A DNA stretch of 27,868 nucleotides from an uncultured Porphyromonas sp. (GCF_902489635.1 NZ_CABUAN010000029.1:1-27868); one strand, 5' to 3'; positions 1 through 9,532 are shown, numbered from the stretch's first letter. Notes: generated from the letters alone by a model not told the origin. A program made the numbers and translations.

Positions 1-300
1 CTCGGTCTGAGCGTCCGTTGTTGAACGATCTTGACGATGTAACCTTTGACGGAGACGGACGCACAGACCGTGCGTCCCTACAAAGGGCTACTCGTATCGC
101 TTGGATGCAACGGACGCCCTCCAACTAGATACTAGCCGTGACTGCACCCTGTAGGGACGCTCGGTCTGAGCGTCCGTTGTTGAACGATCTTGACGATGTA
201 ACCTTTGACGGAGATATCGCTGTACTACAACGGACGCCCTCTCGCCAAACACGAGCCGTGCGTCCCTACAGGGTTTCGTCACGATCGTGCGTCCCCTACA
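1..300. repeat. REP/BIME-like hairpin repeat cluster
   Basis: This gene-free stretch lies downstream of the sov stop codon and is built from repeats. A 55-bp sequence at 1-55 recurs without change at 160-214. Hairpins with perfect 8-bp arms and 5-nt loops occur at 57-77 (GGACGCAC/GTGCGTCC) and 155-175 (GGACGCTC/GAGCGTCC). Each has GTAG at its 5' side, read on the minus strand for the first (81-78) and on the plus strand for the second (151-154). A truncated copy runs off the left edge (1-16), and degenerate copies with GTAG lie near 260-270 and 285-299. A 15-bp inverted repeat joins 146-160 and 260-274. GTAG plus a palindrome in alternating orientation is the layout of REP/BIME elements mobilised by RAYT transposases; no such transposase gene is in this window. 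The hairpins could also end sov transcription. Confidence 0.75.
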
Positions 301-326
301 TATCATTACTCGTATCGAGCTGGGTG

Positions 327-3300
327 TTACTGCTGGGTGAGGCTGATGCGGAGGGCGACGCCGAAGGAGGTATTGTTCACGGGGAAGGAGGCGGTGCTCA
401 CGAGCGGGTGATTCATATTCCAGTCGAAGTAGCCTCGTATGGTGAGCATACGGCTGAGGGCGTAGTCGGCACTGAACTTGATGACGTGCGCCACATTGCC
501 ATTGGTCGCCTGCGTGAAGGCTTCCTGGATCTTGCGAATGAGCATCGAGGAGTGATTGTACGAGTACTCGCAGCGCAGCGTCATAGCACCGCCCGAGGCA
601 AAGAGCGGATTCTCCTTTTTGCCTTCCTGCGCCTGTGCTCCCGTGCGCTGAGGTGCCCGACGCTTGATGCCGATGAGCTTGCTAAAGTCATCAATCTTGT
701 AGTTGATCCCGACAGAGATTTCGTTGCGACTGTTTTCGATAACCTGGAAGGAGGTGAGGTTGAGCATCAGGTCTCGCGACTTATTCCAGCGAGCATTGAG
801 GCCCAGACCACTCTGCAAGGTCATCTCGACCCCAATGAGCGGAGCAAAAGACTCACGGATGGAGACCTGCGTGATATCGTAGGGAGAAGAGGCGACACGA
901 CGCATCCCATTTGCTCCACCAGAAGCTCCGTCGGCAGGCATCTCTATGTAGCCCATGCGTAGCTCCGGCTCGATCGGTTGCCAGGAGATGAAGGAATTGT
1001 AGTTTGCCACACTATAACTATTGCGATAGGTGTGGGAGAGGGAGAAGTTGCGGAAGAGGTCTGCCAAGACGGGAATCTTAGTTAGCCCCGTGTAGGTGAT
1101 GCTCCAGTTGGGGAGGGTGCGCCAGATCGAGTGGAATGGCGTCGCTCCGTCTAGACCACGAGCCGTATAAGCAGCGATGAAGGCGGGGATCAGTACATCG
1201 GGACTGTTGGGACGCACCTCGGGCGCGTCAGCTCCAGCGATGGCGTTGTATTGGTTGGTCAGTCGCTGCACCATCTCCTGCTGGTAGCTGAGGAGGTTGT
1301 CAAAGGTACTCGTCTTGTAGCCGTCGCCAGCATTGGCACTAGCAAAGAAGCCCTTGAGACCGATGGTTCCGGCGGTAAAGGTTCCGCTGTAAGTCTCGGG
1401 AGCACCTTCAAACATATACTGCGTCTGCACCGCTCTATTGGTGTGGTAGTCCCAGGTGAGCGTCACTTTGAGGTCTTTGAGGGGCTCGAGGTTGAGACGT
1501 GCCGTGGCATCTTCCGAGAGGGAGTACATGGCGGGGTTGATGTTTTCCGCCTGCTTGAGAAGCCAACCACGCTGCGCCGCCTCACGGACGAAGTCATTGT
1601 CAGTAAAGCCAAAAGCGAAGGCAAGGCCCGGAGCCATCACGCCCTGCATCGGATAACCCTGCCCACCCGCAGCCTTGATGTCGGGGAGGAAGCCAGGCAA
1701 GTGGAGCGACGAAGTGCGGGTGTAAGTGAGCGAGATGTCACGCAGGAAGGTGAGCAAGGAGATACCCGCATCAATGTAGGGATAGATGCGCTCCATGCGC
1801 ATCTCACGAGCTTTGTCGGCTGCGTAGACGTTGAGGCGGATCGTGACGGAGTCGGTGCCGGTGACGGTGATGCTGTTGGGATTGACCACGGCATACTTGA
1901 CGGGGTAGTTGTGTCCGAGCGAATCCTTGGCAGTCACCTCGGGCTTAGCACTGCCCAGCTGGTGGTTGATGGTAATCGTTGTGTCAGGACGTAGGACCAC
2001 TTCCTTGGTAAAGCGCAGTGGCGCAGGCTTCTTGCGCTGTGCTGCTGCGGGAGCTTTGTCCGCAGGCTCCTGATCAGAGCGACTGGCACGAGCATCTCGG
2101 CGGGTGGCAGAGCGGTTGTCACGGTTGTTGCTCTTGTTCTGTCGCTTCTCGTAATCTTTGTACCAGTCGAACTTACGGTAGAGTGTCTGGAAGAGGATGT
2201 TGACCCGTCCGTCGAGCTTCATCTGATTGCGCACCACATTGCCCATGGAGGCTCCCTGCTGGGTCAAAGCTCCGCGGTCCCAATTGTACGAAGCCATATA
2301 GGTGGCGGTGGCTGAGACGAAGTCCATAAAGGGAATGAGGGCGAGCGGGAGCGTGTAGGTGGCGTTGGCAGTCTGGTTGTACTGCATCGGTAGTCCCCAG
2401 CTACGTATGCTCTGCCAGACGGAGTCGCGCCATAGCGTGTAGTCGTCGGGAGCTAGCTCACGATTGACCTGTACGTGTGGCTCTACGATGCGGGCGTTGG
2501 TACCAGAGTTAAAGGAGAGCTTGAGATTGGTCGTGGGGTTCCAGACAATGTTTGCGGCACGCTGCCAGACGAAGTTCTGCACGAAGGTAGCAGGTAGTGA
2601 CCAGTCAGCCATAGCACCGCCACCCGGCACAAGGTTGCGCACCTGATGCTCGCTGTAGTTGCGCAGTATGGAGCTATTGAAAGCAAGTCGTGAGGGGAGG
2701 TAGTTGATCTGGTAACCTCTCAGCGTCGAGGAGACGGTGCGGATCGCCTCGGAGGAGCCTTTGCCTTGTTTTAGCTTGGCAAAAGGCTTCCACGGAGCCA
2801 CCACGGGCGTGTATTGATACTGCGCCGTAGCTTGCCACGTACGATTGCGGTCGTAGACAATCTCGGGGCTGTTCTTCTCATCCCACGACATCGAGTAGCC
2901 AAGCGTGAAGTTGGCTGGATCGTACGGCATCGGGGTCTTGCTCTGTATGTTGACCCCCACGTTAGAGAGCGACAGCGCATGAGCCTGTGTCCGTGTCAGT
3001 GCCATCGTCTTGATGGAGTCGCGTACCGACTCGTTGGCGGCATTGTCGAGCGCCTCCGTGAGGAGCAGATCTTGGTCTAGCGGGTTGTACTGCGGACGGA
3101 TCACTTCATCTTGGTAGCTGTAGTAGAGCGGTATGCGCACCTTCGCCTTCTCGGGGAAGAACTTACCCAGCTCCACCTGCGTCGAGAGGTTGAGGAAGCC
3201 CGTATCCTCTAGCTGTCTCTGCGCGAGTGACTGATCGAGTGCGCCAAAGCCTGCGGTGCGGTAAGATCCTCGAGCGTTAAACGAGCCTAAGTCACTCAGC

Positions 3301-6300
3301 TGTACCTGCAGATCAGCATTGGTCGCCCAGCCGCCCTGCTCTTGGTACTCGCTCAGGCGTAGCTCATTGACCCAGATCTCGGCACTCTTGATCTGCCCAG
3401 CACTGTTTCGCACACCGATCATGATGGTCTTGACATTGCTCAGCGAGGGATTACCCATCACGGTGATGGTGTTGCGTGGACGCTCAGCGTCAGGCACCGA
3501 GTAAGGCGTGTAGAGGTCGGTCTCGCCATTAGCCTGCGCAGCGTTGCGCCGCATCTTGAGTCCCGTGAGGAGGTCAAAGCGGAAGTCCACCTTGTTATCC
3601 CGTGGCCAGACCATCTCTCTATCCTTAGCATTATCACTGTAAGTGCCGAAGGGGGTCAGCTCGAGGGGAACGCTGTACTCGTAATAGTTATTTGTGTAGT
3701 CAGAGCCTAAGCGGAGGAAAGCGGTCATCTCGCCATTGCCCGTGGGCGTCCCCTCCTCGGGAAGCTCCTCAGCATGGACAAACAGCTCGATGCGCTTGTA
3801 GCGACGTAGGTCTAGTCCCGTATTCTTGTAGACAGCTCGTGCATCGCCTGGAGCTAGTCGCTTGATGCGTAGGCTGAGTGCCTGCTCGTTCTGACGAATG
3901 GCTTGCGCCTGACTGGGGCTGACGCTACGAGAGACGCCCGGCGGAAGGATGTAGTTGATCGGCTTGCGGTCACCGTTCTCCTCAATGTTGACCGTATTGA
4001 CCTCCATCGTGCCATTAGATATAGGTGTGACGGAGGGAGCGTGTAGCGGGCGGTCATACTGTCGCCACTCGCCACGCACCATCTTAAAGGTACCGAAGCG
4101 CAGCACGACAGGCTTGTCCCACTGCGTCAAGTAGAGGCGCATGAAGCGGATACTCTTGAGGTCGGCTATGCCCCCTACCCTGCGGGTCGGCTCTCGTACG
4201 GGAATCTTAAACTGATACCACTTGACCGTCTCTTGCTTGCCGTTGGCGAGCTTCACATTGACCGAGCGCTCGTCAACGATGTAGTTGCGCCCCACCTGCA
4301 TCTCGGCTGGCGAAAGCGCTATCTCGTACTCGAAGTAACGCTCCTGCTCGTTGAGCGTGTTGTCTTGGTTGATGTCCTCCACATCAGGCACGACACGGCT
4401 CGCCACGCTGTAGGAGCCAGTCTCATTGGTCGCCTCAGCACTATTGCCCTCGACTCCGTTGTAGTACTTATATCGCTCGAGGATAGAAGCCTGTAGCTGG
4501 TCATATCGCTCGTCACGGTAGTGACGGAAGCTATCACCCGCTGGATCATTGAGCGGACTCATCGGATCGCCCTGCCACTGCTCGAGTACCTCGCCCGACA
4601 CCTTGCCACGGATTGCGGAGAGGTAGTCGGCATAAGCGGGGAAAGTCTTTTCCTGCTCAGAGGTTAGTCCATTGAAGCCCACATCTTGCTTGCTACGCGC
4701 CCCAGCAGCATTGTCAAAGGAGTAGCCCGCCGTCTGACGAATAGGCACGCGCCCCCAGACCGTCTCGATAGTTGCCGAGGGGTCATCGTTGAGCGGCATA
4801 CCGTTCTCAAAGAACTTCTTCTCATCCTTCAGCACCTCCTCCGATACCTCGCCCAGATTGAAGAAGAGCTTGCCACTCGTCGGTGCCGTCTCGGGATAGA
4901 TGAAGGGATCCATCATCCAGAACTCGATGTACTCGATATTGGCTGCCTCAAAGTCGCTTTGGTCTATCTTGCGCATCATACCGCCCCAGTTCTCGGTGGG
5001 ATTCATCAGCTTACCATCGCTACCGACCTGATCGCTATTGAGGTTGTACGGGCCACGCTCATTGGGATAGTAAGCGAGGCAGAGCGTCTGCAGGTAGGAC
5101 TGCTGGGCAAAGTTCTCATCTCTATAGGGGAACAGCTCCGACATACGCACCTCTCGCGAGTAATGGTTGGAGAGCATGTCGGGATTGTTGCGCAGGTAAG
5201 AGGGTGTCAGCGAAGAGCCAGCACGGTTTAGCATCGGGTCTATGTAAAACCAGTTGAGCAAGGCTCGCCGATTGCCGTAGCGCAGGTCATTGACCAGTCG
5301 TGCCTCGGGGAAGAGATCGGCCGCTCCATCTACCGGGTCGTGCCACGGCGTAGAACTCAGCATCCAAGCGTAGGGGTTGAGCAGGTCAATGCTGCTTTGC
5401 GATGTCTCAAAGTCGTCTATATAGCTATGCCCCTTGGTGTAGCGCCCCTCGTAGTGTCCTGGGATCAGGTGGGCAAACTCCATATTGAGCGCGACCTCCG
5501 ACGGCTTGGTCAAGTCTAGGAGCGGGATGTAGTCTAGGATACGCGTCAGCCACTGAGACTCGGTGCGCCACGAGAGATTAAGTCCCCAAAGGCTGTTTTG
5601 CATTGACTCACGTCCCATGGCAGGCTTGGCAGTCAGTGGCATCTCGCTGAGATACATAAAAGTACCGCCCAGCGTTAAGTTTGGCGTAAAGTGATAGTTA
5701 AGGTCCAAGCCCAGCACCGTCTTGCGCTGCAGGTTGAGAAAGCCCCTATTCTCCAGAGAGACATCGACTCGCGTACCACTGTTGAGGATTGCCTCGTTGA
5801 GGATCGTGACGGTACCCATGGCGTAGTTGACCGTGTAGTCCACATTCTCCACGAGCGTTGCTCCACCAGCCGTCACACGCACAGACCCTGGGGTCACATT
5901 CATCGCTCCGAGCGAGATCTGCCCGCTATTTGCCGCTTCGTACTCGCCTCGCAGGATAAACTTATCGCGCTCAGCCACCTGCTGCGCTGCGACCATCGTC
6001 GTGTCGTAGATCTCACGATAGACGTATCGCTCGGCAATGGCGGGATCGCCTATCTGCTCCGCCAAATAACTACCAAAAGGCTCCGTAGAGGTAAAGATAA
6101 CGAGCCCTCGCTCTGCATCGACCGTATAGCCGGGGACAAAGTCAAAGACGCCATCAGGGTGCGGCTCATTGCGCGAATCCAGACGATCCATACCCAAGAC
6201 CCGTGTGAGGAGCTGCCCCGCCACTTTGCCCTCATTAATATAAGGTACAGCGGTGCCAGTGCTATCGTTGCGGTAGAAGACGTCGAGCTTGAAGTGATCT

Positions 6301-7880
6301 GCCTTGAGATTGTAGACGCTGCTCCCGAGGCTGTAGACGTTGCGCATCATAAACTGCCAGTAAGGAGCCGTCGGGGTCATCGATGCGCCCTTGAGTAGCT
6401 TGACAAAAAGGTTGTCCGCCGTACGATCCGAGCGGTCCGAGCTAAACTCACCCACCTGATAGACCTTGCCCTGATAAGTGTACTCAAAGGCTACGCCCAC
6501 CACCTCATCCGGCTGGAGACGCACCTGCAGCGAGAGTGTACCGAGCTGGTCGTTGATGCGGTACTCGTTGGCATTCAGACGGCGAGCACTCTCTATCTTC
6601 GTATAGTCTATACCGCCACGCAGCTGCCCCTCCAGTATCTGGCTCACCTGATCCACTTGGCGCAGAGCAGGCTGTCCGAGCAGCCAGCTGTAGAGCGAGT
6701 TCGCCTGATTGGCAGGCAGTCCTTGTGTCGATCCTGTCGTCGTAACGCCACGAGCCGTCACACGCTCCGCCTCACCCATATCGGTAAAGGCGACAATGTT
6801 GCGCGCCTCGTCAAAGTTGCCCCGCTTGTTGGTCACCCACACCTCGATGCGGTTGATCTTAACGCCCGAAGAGATAAAGGGCAACGTAGACATCGCCTTG
6901 TTGTAGTGGTCGCGGAAGTAGTGTCCTAGGTAAAAGTGCCTATTCTCGTCATACTGATTGGCCGAAAACTCAAAGGGCGTCGTCTGCGCCCCACGATCTG
7001 TCGAGACGCGCTTCGTCTCCGCCTCCTGCTGGCTCACCACGAAGTCTACGTCGAGCTTGCCAAACTGCAATTTGCTATGGATGCCGAAGAGCGACGCACC
7101 ACCCTGTATTAGCGAGTTCTTCGACTGTAGCGACACATTGCCCGCCTCTAGCACCTTGATGATGTCATCTTCCTCGCCCTCGTAGGCCAGCTTGAGCTTC
7201 TTACTGTCGAAGTCAAAGGTAGCCTGCGTATTGTAGTTTAGGTTAAAGTTGAGCTTCGTACCCACCGACGCCTGCACGTTGGCCTGGATCTTCTGGTCGA
7301 AGTCAAAGAAGGTATGTCTCCGTGAGCGAATCGGTATGGAGGGGTTGTCCGTAGCGTTGCTCTTGACACCCATCGACACCTCCGCAGAGCCTTGTGTCCG
7401 CACCCGCACGCCACCAGGGCCAAAGATCTTCTCCGCAGGGCCCAGCTCGAAGCCAAAGTCAAACGGGTTGAACCCCTTGCCCTGCTGCTCCTTCTCATCT
7501 TGCGCAGCACGCTCTAGGAAGTAGCTCTGCACGCCATTGCGCTCCACATAGGCGACGTACTGCTCCAGCGTGTAGGGGATTGGCGTGCCTACCTGCTTGC
7601 CACCCACCTTAGTGACCAGCAGATAAAGGCCCGTGGCGGGATTGTAGACAAACTCGTGCGTCACCACGCTCGGCGTGCGCAGATCGACCGCTGACTCCAG
7701 CTCGAGCCACTCATACGACTCGGGCGCTGTCGGCTGCACTGGGTAGCGCAGACTATCAGGCTGCGCAGGATGCTCCGTAGCAGATACAGAGAGCGGTGGC
7801 ATAGCGAACAACCTCACCATACCCACCAATGCGCAGAGCAACGCAAGCCATGCACATAGTATCCTGCGCCTAGGGATCAT
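327..7880 (-). CDS. sov: Sov/SprA, type IX secretion system outer-membrane translocon
   Basis: This 2517-residue protein matches the SprA/Sov family in length (about 2400-2500 residues) and content. The family forms a very large outer-membrane beta barrel through which type IX secretion cargo (gingipains in P. gingivalis, adhesins in Flavobacterium) leaves the periplasm. The N-terminus is a signal peptide: a basic MIPRRR start and a hydrophobic stretch to about residue 27. The rest is rich in alternating aromatic/polar beta-strand patterns with a hydrophobic barrel-type C-terminus. A basic, low-complexity segment at about residues 1905-1955 (many Arg, Asn, Lys, Ala) is probably a variable loop. 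The start is the only Met before the signal peptide. No Shine-Dalgarno site is visible, as is usual in this phylum. It lies 74 bp downstream of ruvA on the same strand, a neighbourhood known for sov/sprA. Long plus-strand ORFs across it are antisense shadows. Confidence 0.95.
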   Translation of the reverse strand: MIPRRRILCAWLALLCALVGMVRLFAMPPLSVSATEHPAQPDSLRYPVQPTAPESYEWLELESAVDLRTPSVVTHEFVYNPATGLYLLVTKVGGKQVGTPIPYTLEQYVAYVERNGVQSYFLERAAQDEKEQQGKGFNPFDFGFELGPAEKIFGPGGVRVRTQGSAEVSMGVKSNATDNPSIPIRSRRHTFFDFDQKIQANVQASVGTKLNFNLNYNTQATFDFDSKKLKLAYEGEEDDIIKVLEAGNVSLQSKNSLIQGGASLFGIHSKLQFGKLDVDFVVSQQEAETKRVSTDRGAQTTPFEFSANQYDENRHFYLGHYFRDHYNKAMSTLPFISSGVKINRIEVWVTNKRGNFDEARNIVAFTDMGEAERVTARGVTTTGSTQGLPANQANSLYSWLLGQPALRQVDQVSQILEGQLRGGIDYTKIESARRLNANEYRINDQLGTLSLQVRLQPDEVVGVAFEYTYQGKVYQVGEFSSDRSDRTADNLFVKLLKGASMTPTAPYWQFMMRNVYSLGSSVYNLKADHFKLDVFYRNDSTGTAVPYINEGKVAGQLLTRVLGMDRLDSRNEPHPDGVFDFVPGYTVDAERGLVIFTSTEPFGSYLAEQIGDPAIAERYVYREIYDTTMVAAQQVAERDKFILRGEYEAANSGQISLGAMNVTPGSVRVTAGGATLVENVDYTVNYAMGTVTILNEAILNSGTRVDVSLENRGFLNLQRKTVLGLDLNYHFTPNLTLGGTFMYLSEMPLTAKPAMGRESMQNSLWGLNLSWRTESQWLTRILDYIPLLDLTKPSEVALNMEFAHLIPGHYEGRYTKGHSYIDDFETSQSSIDLLNPYAWMLSSTPWHDPVDGAADLFPEARLVNDLRYGNRRALLNWFYIDPMLNRAGSSLTPSYLRNNPDMLSNHYSREVRMSELFPYRDENFAQQSYLQTLCLAYYPNERGPYNLNSDQVGSDGKLMNPTENWGGMMRKIDQSDFEAANIEYIEFWMMDPFIYPETAPTSGKLFFNLGEVSEEVLKDEKKFFENGMPLNDDPSATIETVWGRVPIRQTAGYSFDNAAGARSKQDVGFNGLTSEQEKTFPAYADYLSAIRGKVSGEVLEQWQGDPMSPLNDPAGDSFRHYRDERYDQLQASILERYKYYNGVEGNSAEATNETGSYSVASRVVPDVEDINQDNTLNEQERYFEYEIALSPAEMQVGRNYIVDERSVNVKLANGKQETVKWYQFKIPVREPTRRVGGIADLKSIRFMRLYLTQWDKPVVLRFGTFKMVRGEWRQYDRPLHAPSVTPISNGTMEVNTVNIEENGDRKPINYILPPGVSRSVSPSQAQAIRQNEQALSLRIKRLAPGDARAVYKNTGLDLRRYKRIELFVHAEELPEEGTPTGNGEMTAFLRLGSDYTNNYYEYSVPLELTPFGTYSDNAKDREMVWPRDNKVDFRFDLLTGLKMRRNAAQANGETDLYTPYSVPDAERPRNTITVMGNPSLSNVKTIMIGVRNSAGQIKSAEIWVNELRLSEYQEQGGWATNADLQVQLSDLGSFNARGSYRTAGFGALDQSLAQRQLEDTGFLNLSTQVELGKFFPEKAKVRIPLYYSYQDEVIRPQYNPLDQDLLLTEALDNAANESVRDSIKTMALTRTQAHALSLSNVGVNIQSKTPMPYDPANFTLGYSMSWDEKNSPEIVYDRNRTWQATAQYQYTPVVAPWKPFAKLKQGKGSSEAIRTVSSTLRGYQINYLPSRLAFNSSILRNYSEHQVRNLVPGGGAMADWSLPATFVQNFVWQRAANIVWNPTTNLKLSFNSGTNARIVEPHVQVNRELAPDDYTLWRDSVWQSIRSWGLPMQYNQTANATYTLPLALIPFMDFVSATATYMASYNWDRGALTQQGASMGNVVRNQMKLDGRVNILFQTLYRKFDWYKDYEKRQNKSNNRDNRSATRRDARASRSDQEPADKAPAAAQRKKPAPLRFTKEVVLRPDTTITINHQLGSAKPEVTAKDSLGHNYPVKYAVVNPNSITVTGTDSVTIRLNVYAADKAREMRMERIYPYIDAGISLLTFLRDISLTYTRTSSLHLPGFLPDIKAAGGQGYPMQGVMAPGLAFAFGFTDNDFVREAAQRGWLLKQAENINPAMYSLSEDATARLNLEPLKDLKVTLTWDYHTNRAVQTQYMFEGAPETYSGTFTAGTIGLKGFFASANAGDGYKTSTFDNLLSYQQEMVQRLTNQYNAIAGADAPEVRPNSPDVLIPAFIAAYTARGLDGATPFHSIWRTLPNWSITYTGLTKIPVLADLFRNFSLSHTYRNSYSVANYNSFISWQPIEPELRMGYIEMPADGASGGANGMRRVASSPYDITQVSIRESFAPLIGVEMTLQSGLGLNARWNKSRDLMLNLTSFQVIENSRNEISVGINYKIDDFSKLIGIKRRAPQRTGAQAQEGKKENPLFASGGAMTLRCEYSYNHSSMLIRKIQEAFTQATNGNVAHVIKFSADYALSRMLTIRGYFDWNMNHPLVSTASFPVNNTSFGVALRISLTQQ

Positions 7881-7954
7881 CTAGTGTCTACTATAATATA
7901 GAGTCAGTTATGTAACGCTCGGGTGCCCGTTTTGTTGTACCCAAGCCTCCTAGG

Positions 7955-8563
7955 TCAGAGCTGCGCCAGCGCTTGCTTGATCACCTGCTCTACGGGTGTG
8001 TCAGGCTTGACAGTCATAATCTGCTTCACCACCTTGCGCACATTGGCTTCGGCAAAGCCCAGCATCTTGAGTGCCGAGATCGCCTCCTCAGCCACTTCAC
8101 GAGCAGCCCGCGAACCGATACCAGCCGTCACATCGTCACGATCTGTCAGCGTCTCGGGGAGCTTGCCCTTGAGGTCCACGATGATGCGCTGTGCCGTCTT
8201 GAGTCCGATACCCTTGACCATCTTGAGCCGCTTGTCATCGCCACTCTCGATCACCTCCGCCAGCTCCAGCGGTGCCAGACTAGAGAGGATCACACGAGCC
8301 GTTGCGGGGCCCACACCAGACACGGTGATCAGCTTCGCAAAGAGCGCCTGCTCCTCTCTTGTGTAGAAGCCGTACAGGTCACACACCTCGCCCTGACGCA
8401 TCACCTCCGTGATCCAGAGTCGTACAGGCGCCTCACGCTCCAGCCCATGCAGCGTATCATAAGTAGAGAGCGATATATTGACATCGTAGCCCACCCCGCT
8501 ACAGTCCACATAGGCGTTGGTCGGTGTGAGCGTATCTATCGTGCCACGTAAGTATGCAATCAT
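7955..8563 (-). CDS. ruvA: RuvA, Holliday junction branch migration subunit
   Basis: The 202-residue product has the usual RuvA length and domain order. RuvA binds Holliday junctions as a tetramer or octamer and loads the RuvB helicase for branch migration during recombination and repair. Residues 1-65 form the OB-fold domain, starting MIAYLRG as in most RuvA proteins. Two helix-hairpin-helix motifs lie at about 79-95 (core SGVGPATA) and 114-134 (core KGIGLKTAQ). A short linker leads to the C-terminal RuvB-contacting domain at about 155-202. It is the first gene of a minus-strand pair with sov, 74 bp downstream. Its upstream region is the divergent intergenic region carrying palindrome array 1. 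No clear -7 box was found on the minus strand. Confidence 0.97.
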   Translation of the reverse strand: MIAYLRGTIDTLTPTNAYVDCSGVGYDVNISLSTYDTLHGLEREAPVRLWITEVMRQGEVCDLYGFYTREEQALFAKLITVSGVGPATARVILSSLAPLELAEVIESGDDKRLKMVKGIGLKTAQRIIVDLKGKLPETLTDRDDVTAGIGSRAAREVAEEAISALKMLGFAEANVRKVVKQIMTVKPDTPVEQVIKQALAQL

Positions 8564-8633
8564 AATCTTCTTGTCTTGAGTAAGTATCTAAGCTAGAGCT
8601 TACTGCATCGTAATTCGAGACTCTCGCCAAATT

Positions 8634-8833
8634 GCTCCTGAGGAAATTCGAAACCCCTCGGTAGCTGTTTTGAAACACCCACGTAGGAAATAAAAAATTC
8701 TTCGGACTTGTCATTTCATTCCTCCGAAGTTTCATTTGATTCCTCCGAAGTTTTATTTCATTCCTCCGAAGAATTTTTCATTTTCCACGTGGAGATTTGA
8801 AAATTCCTCCGTAGGAATTGGTCTCTCCTAAGT
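8634..8833. repeat. Palindromic unit array 1 (about 21-bp period)
   Basis: About ten short palindromic cores follow one another every 19-23 bp, mostly 21, separated by A/T-rich spacers. The core CC positions are near 8637, 8656, 8679, 8700, 8721, 8742, 8763, 8785, 8806 and 8827. Three successive units share ATTCCTCCGAAG at 8718, 8739 and 8760. Others keep dyad symmetry with different bases, such as TCCACGTGGA and TTCCTCCGTAGGAA. The array lies between the divergent ruvA and SPOR-lipoprotein genes. There is no variable spacer of CRISPR size and no credible protein in the stretch. Similar arrays occur at 17107-17290 and 26405-26630. Confidence 0.85.
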
Positions 8834-8927
8834 CGAAAAGCATCGATCTACGCCAGCAATCCTTGATCTGCAATGCCTCAGCTCTAGTAAGTGTCCACAA
8901 AGATAGTGGTATTTGCGCAAAAACTAC

Positions 8928-8935
8928 TACCTTTG
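8928..8935 (+). promoter_or_regulatory. Candidate Bacteroidota -7 box for the SPOR lipoprotein gene
   Basis: TACCTTTG matches the TAnnTTTG -7 consensus and lies about 45 bp before the ATG at 8981, giving a predicted leader of roughly 40 nt. No convincing -33 TTG/TTTG element at the usual spacing was found, so this rests on one box. Confidence 0.5.
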
Positions 8936-8980
8936 TCGTGTAGAATACAACGAATCAACAAGTTCAAACAAGATACAGAT

Positions 8981-9463
8981 ATGAAAAAGGCATTAATTCT
9001 CCTATCCTCCGCACTACTGCTCCTATCAGTAGGTGCTTGTGCCCCTAAGCAGAGTGCTTATCGTCAGGTCTATGAAAAGGCTAAGCAGCGTGAAGTCGCC
9101 GCAGAGCAGGGAACTTCACAGCAAACTCAACCTGCCAGTGTCGTCGTCGCTCGTGAGCCAGCCGCTGACATCCAGCTGCGTCGTGAGCGTCTAGAGGCTG
9201 TCAAGGGTGAGGACGCAAACATGCTCAAGACCTACAACGTGGTCGTCGGCTCTTTCCAAAACCACACCAACGCTTACTCACTCAAGGAGCGTCTACAGGC
9301 TCAGGGCTACAACCCCGTACTCGGTCAGAACGAGGCTGGCATGCTACGTGTCATCATCACTAGCTTTGACAACCGCCGTGAGGCTGAGGCTTCGAGAGAG
9401 CAGGTCAAGGGACGCTTTGCTCCTGACTTCCAGGACGCTTGGATTCTAGAGAAGATCCGCTAA
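8981..9463 (+). CDS. SPOR-domain lipoprotein
   Basis: This 160-residue protein starts with MKKALILLSS and a lipobox ending at Cys20 (LSVGAC), so it should be exported and lipidated. Residues about 21-80 form a polar, charged linker rich in Gln, Arg and Ala. Residues about 83-160 form a SPOR (sporulation-related repeat) domain, beginning TYNVVVGSF and containing GYNPVL and the strand LRVIITSF. SPOR domains bind denuded glycan strands of peptidoglycan, often at division sites, so a role in wall remodelling is likely but the exact function is not known. The frame stays open upstream to an ATG at 8891, but the 8981 start is preferred because it begins the signal peptide directly and lies downstream of the -7 box at 8928. 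A terminator hairpin follows, so it appears to be transcribed alone. Confidence 0.9.
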   Translation: MKKALILLSSALLLLSVGACAPKQSAYRQVYEKAKQREVAAEQGTSQQTQPASVVVAREPAADIQLRRERLEAVKGEDANMLKTYNVVVGSFQNHTNAYSLKERLQAQGYNPVLGQNEAGMLRVIITSFDNRREAEASREQVKGRFAPDFQDAWILEKIR

Positions 9464-9495
9464 TCGCTTCTCTATATCGAACCCATAATTAATAA

Positions 9496-9532
9496 GGAGT
9501 CTTAGAGTTTCTTAGATAGACTCTAAGGCTCC
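9496..9532 (+). terminator. Rho-independent terminator after the SPOR lipoprotein
   Basis: GGAGTCTTAGAGT (9496-9508) pairs with ACTCTAAGGCTCC (9520-9532), a 13-bp stem with one G-T wobble and an 11-nt loop, followed by a short T-rich TTCTTC. It separates the lipoprotein gene from murB. Confidence 0.75.

Noticed and set aside
138..6398. Long plus-strand ORFs opposite sov (for example 138-962, 1251-1994, 4686-5231, 5691-6398)
   Set aside because: They are antisense to a well-supported 2517-codon gene, show no recognisable domain, and several have the Arg/His/Val-rich composition typical of reverse-frame shadows in GC-rich genes.
8499..8735. Minus-strand ORF of 78 codons upstream of and overlapping ruvA
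   Set aside because: It overlaps the ruvA start in another frame and consists largely of palindrome array sequence, with no domain or plausible initiation signal.
8634..8833. CRISPR array
   Set aside because: Units of 21-22 bp with short A/T-rich spacers, varying palindromic cores and no unique 30-bp spacers or cas genes do not fit CRISPR. The same applies to the arrays at 17107 and 26405.
8901..8927. -33 element for the promoter at 8928 (TTTG at 8912)
   Set aside because: The spacing of 12 bp to the -7 box is too short for the usual 19-23 bp.
8891..8980. Upstream start (ATG at 8891) for the SPOR lipoprotein
   Set aside because: It would place about 30 residues before a typical lipoprotein signal peptide and lies before the -7 box at 8928.
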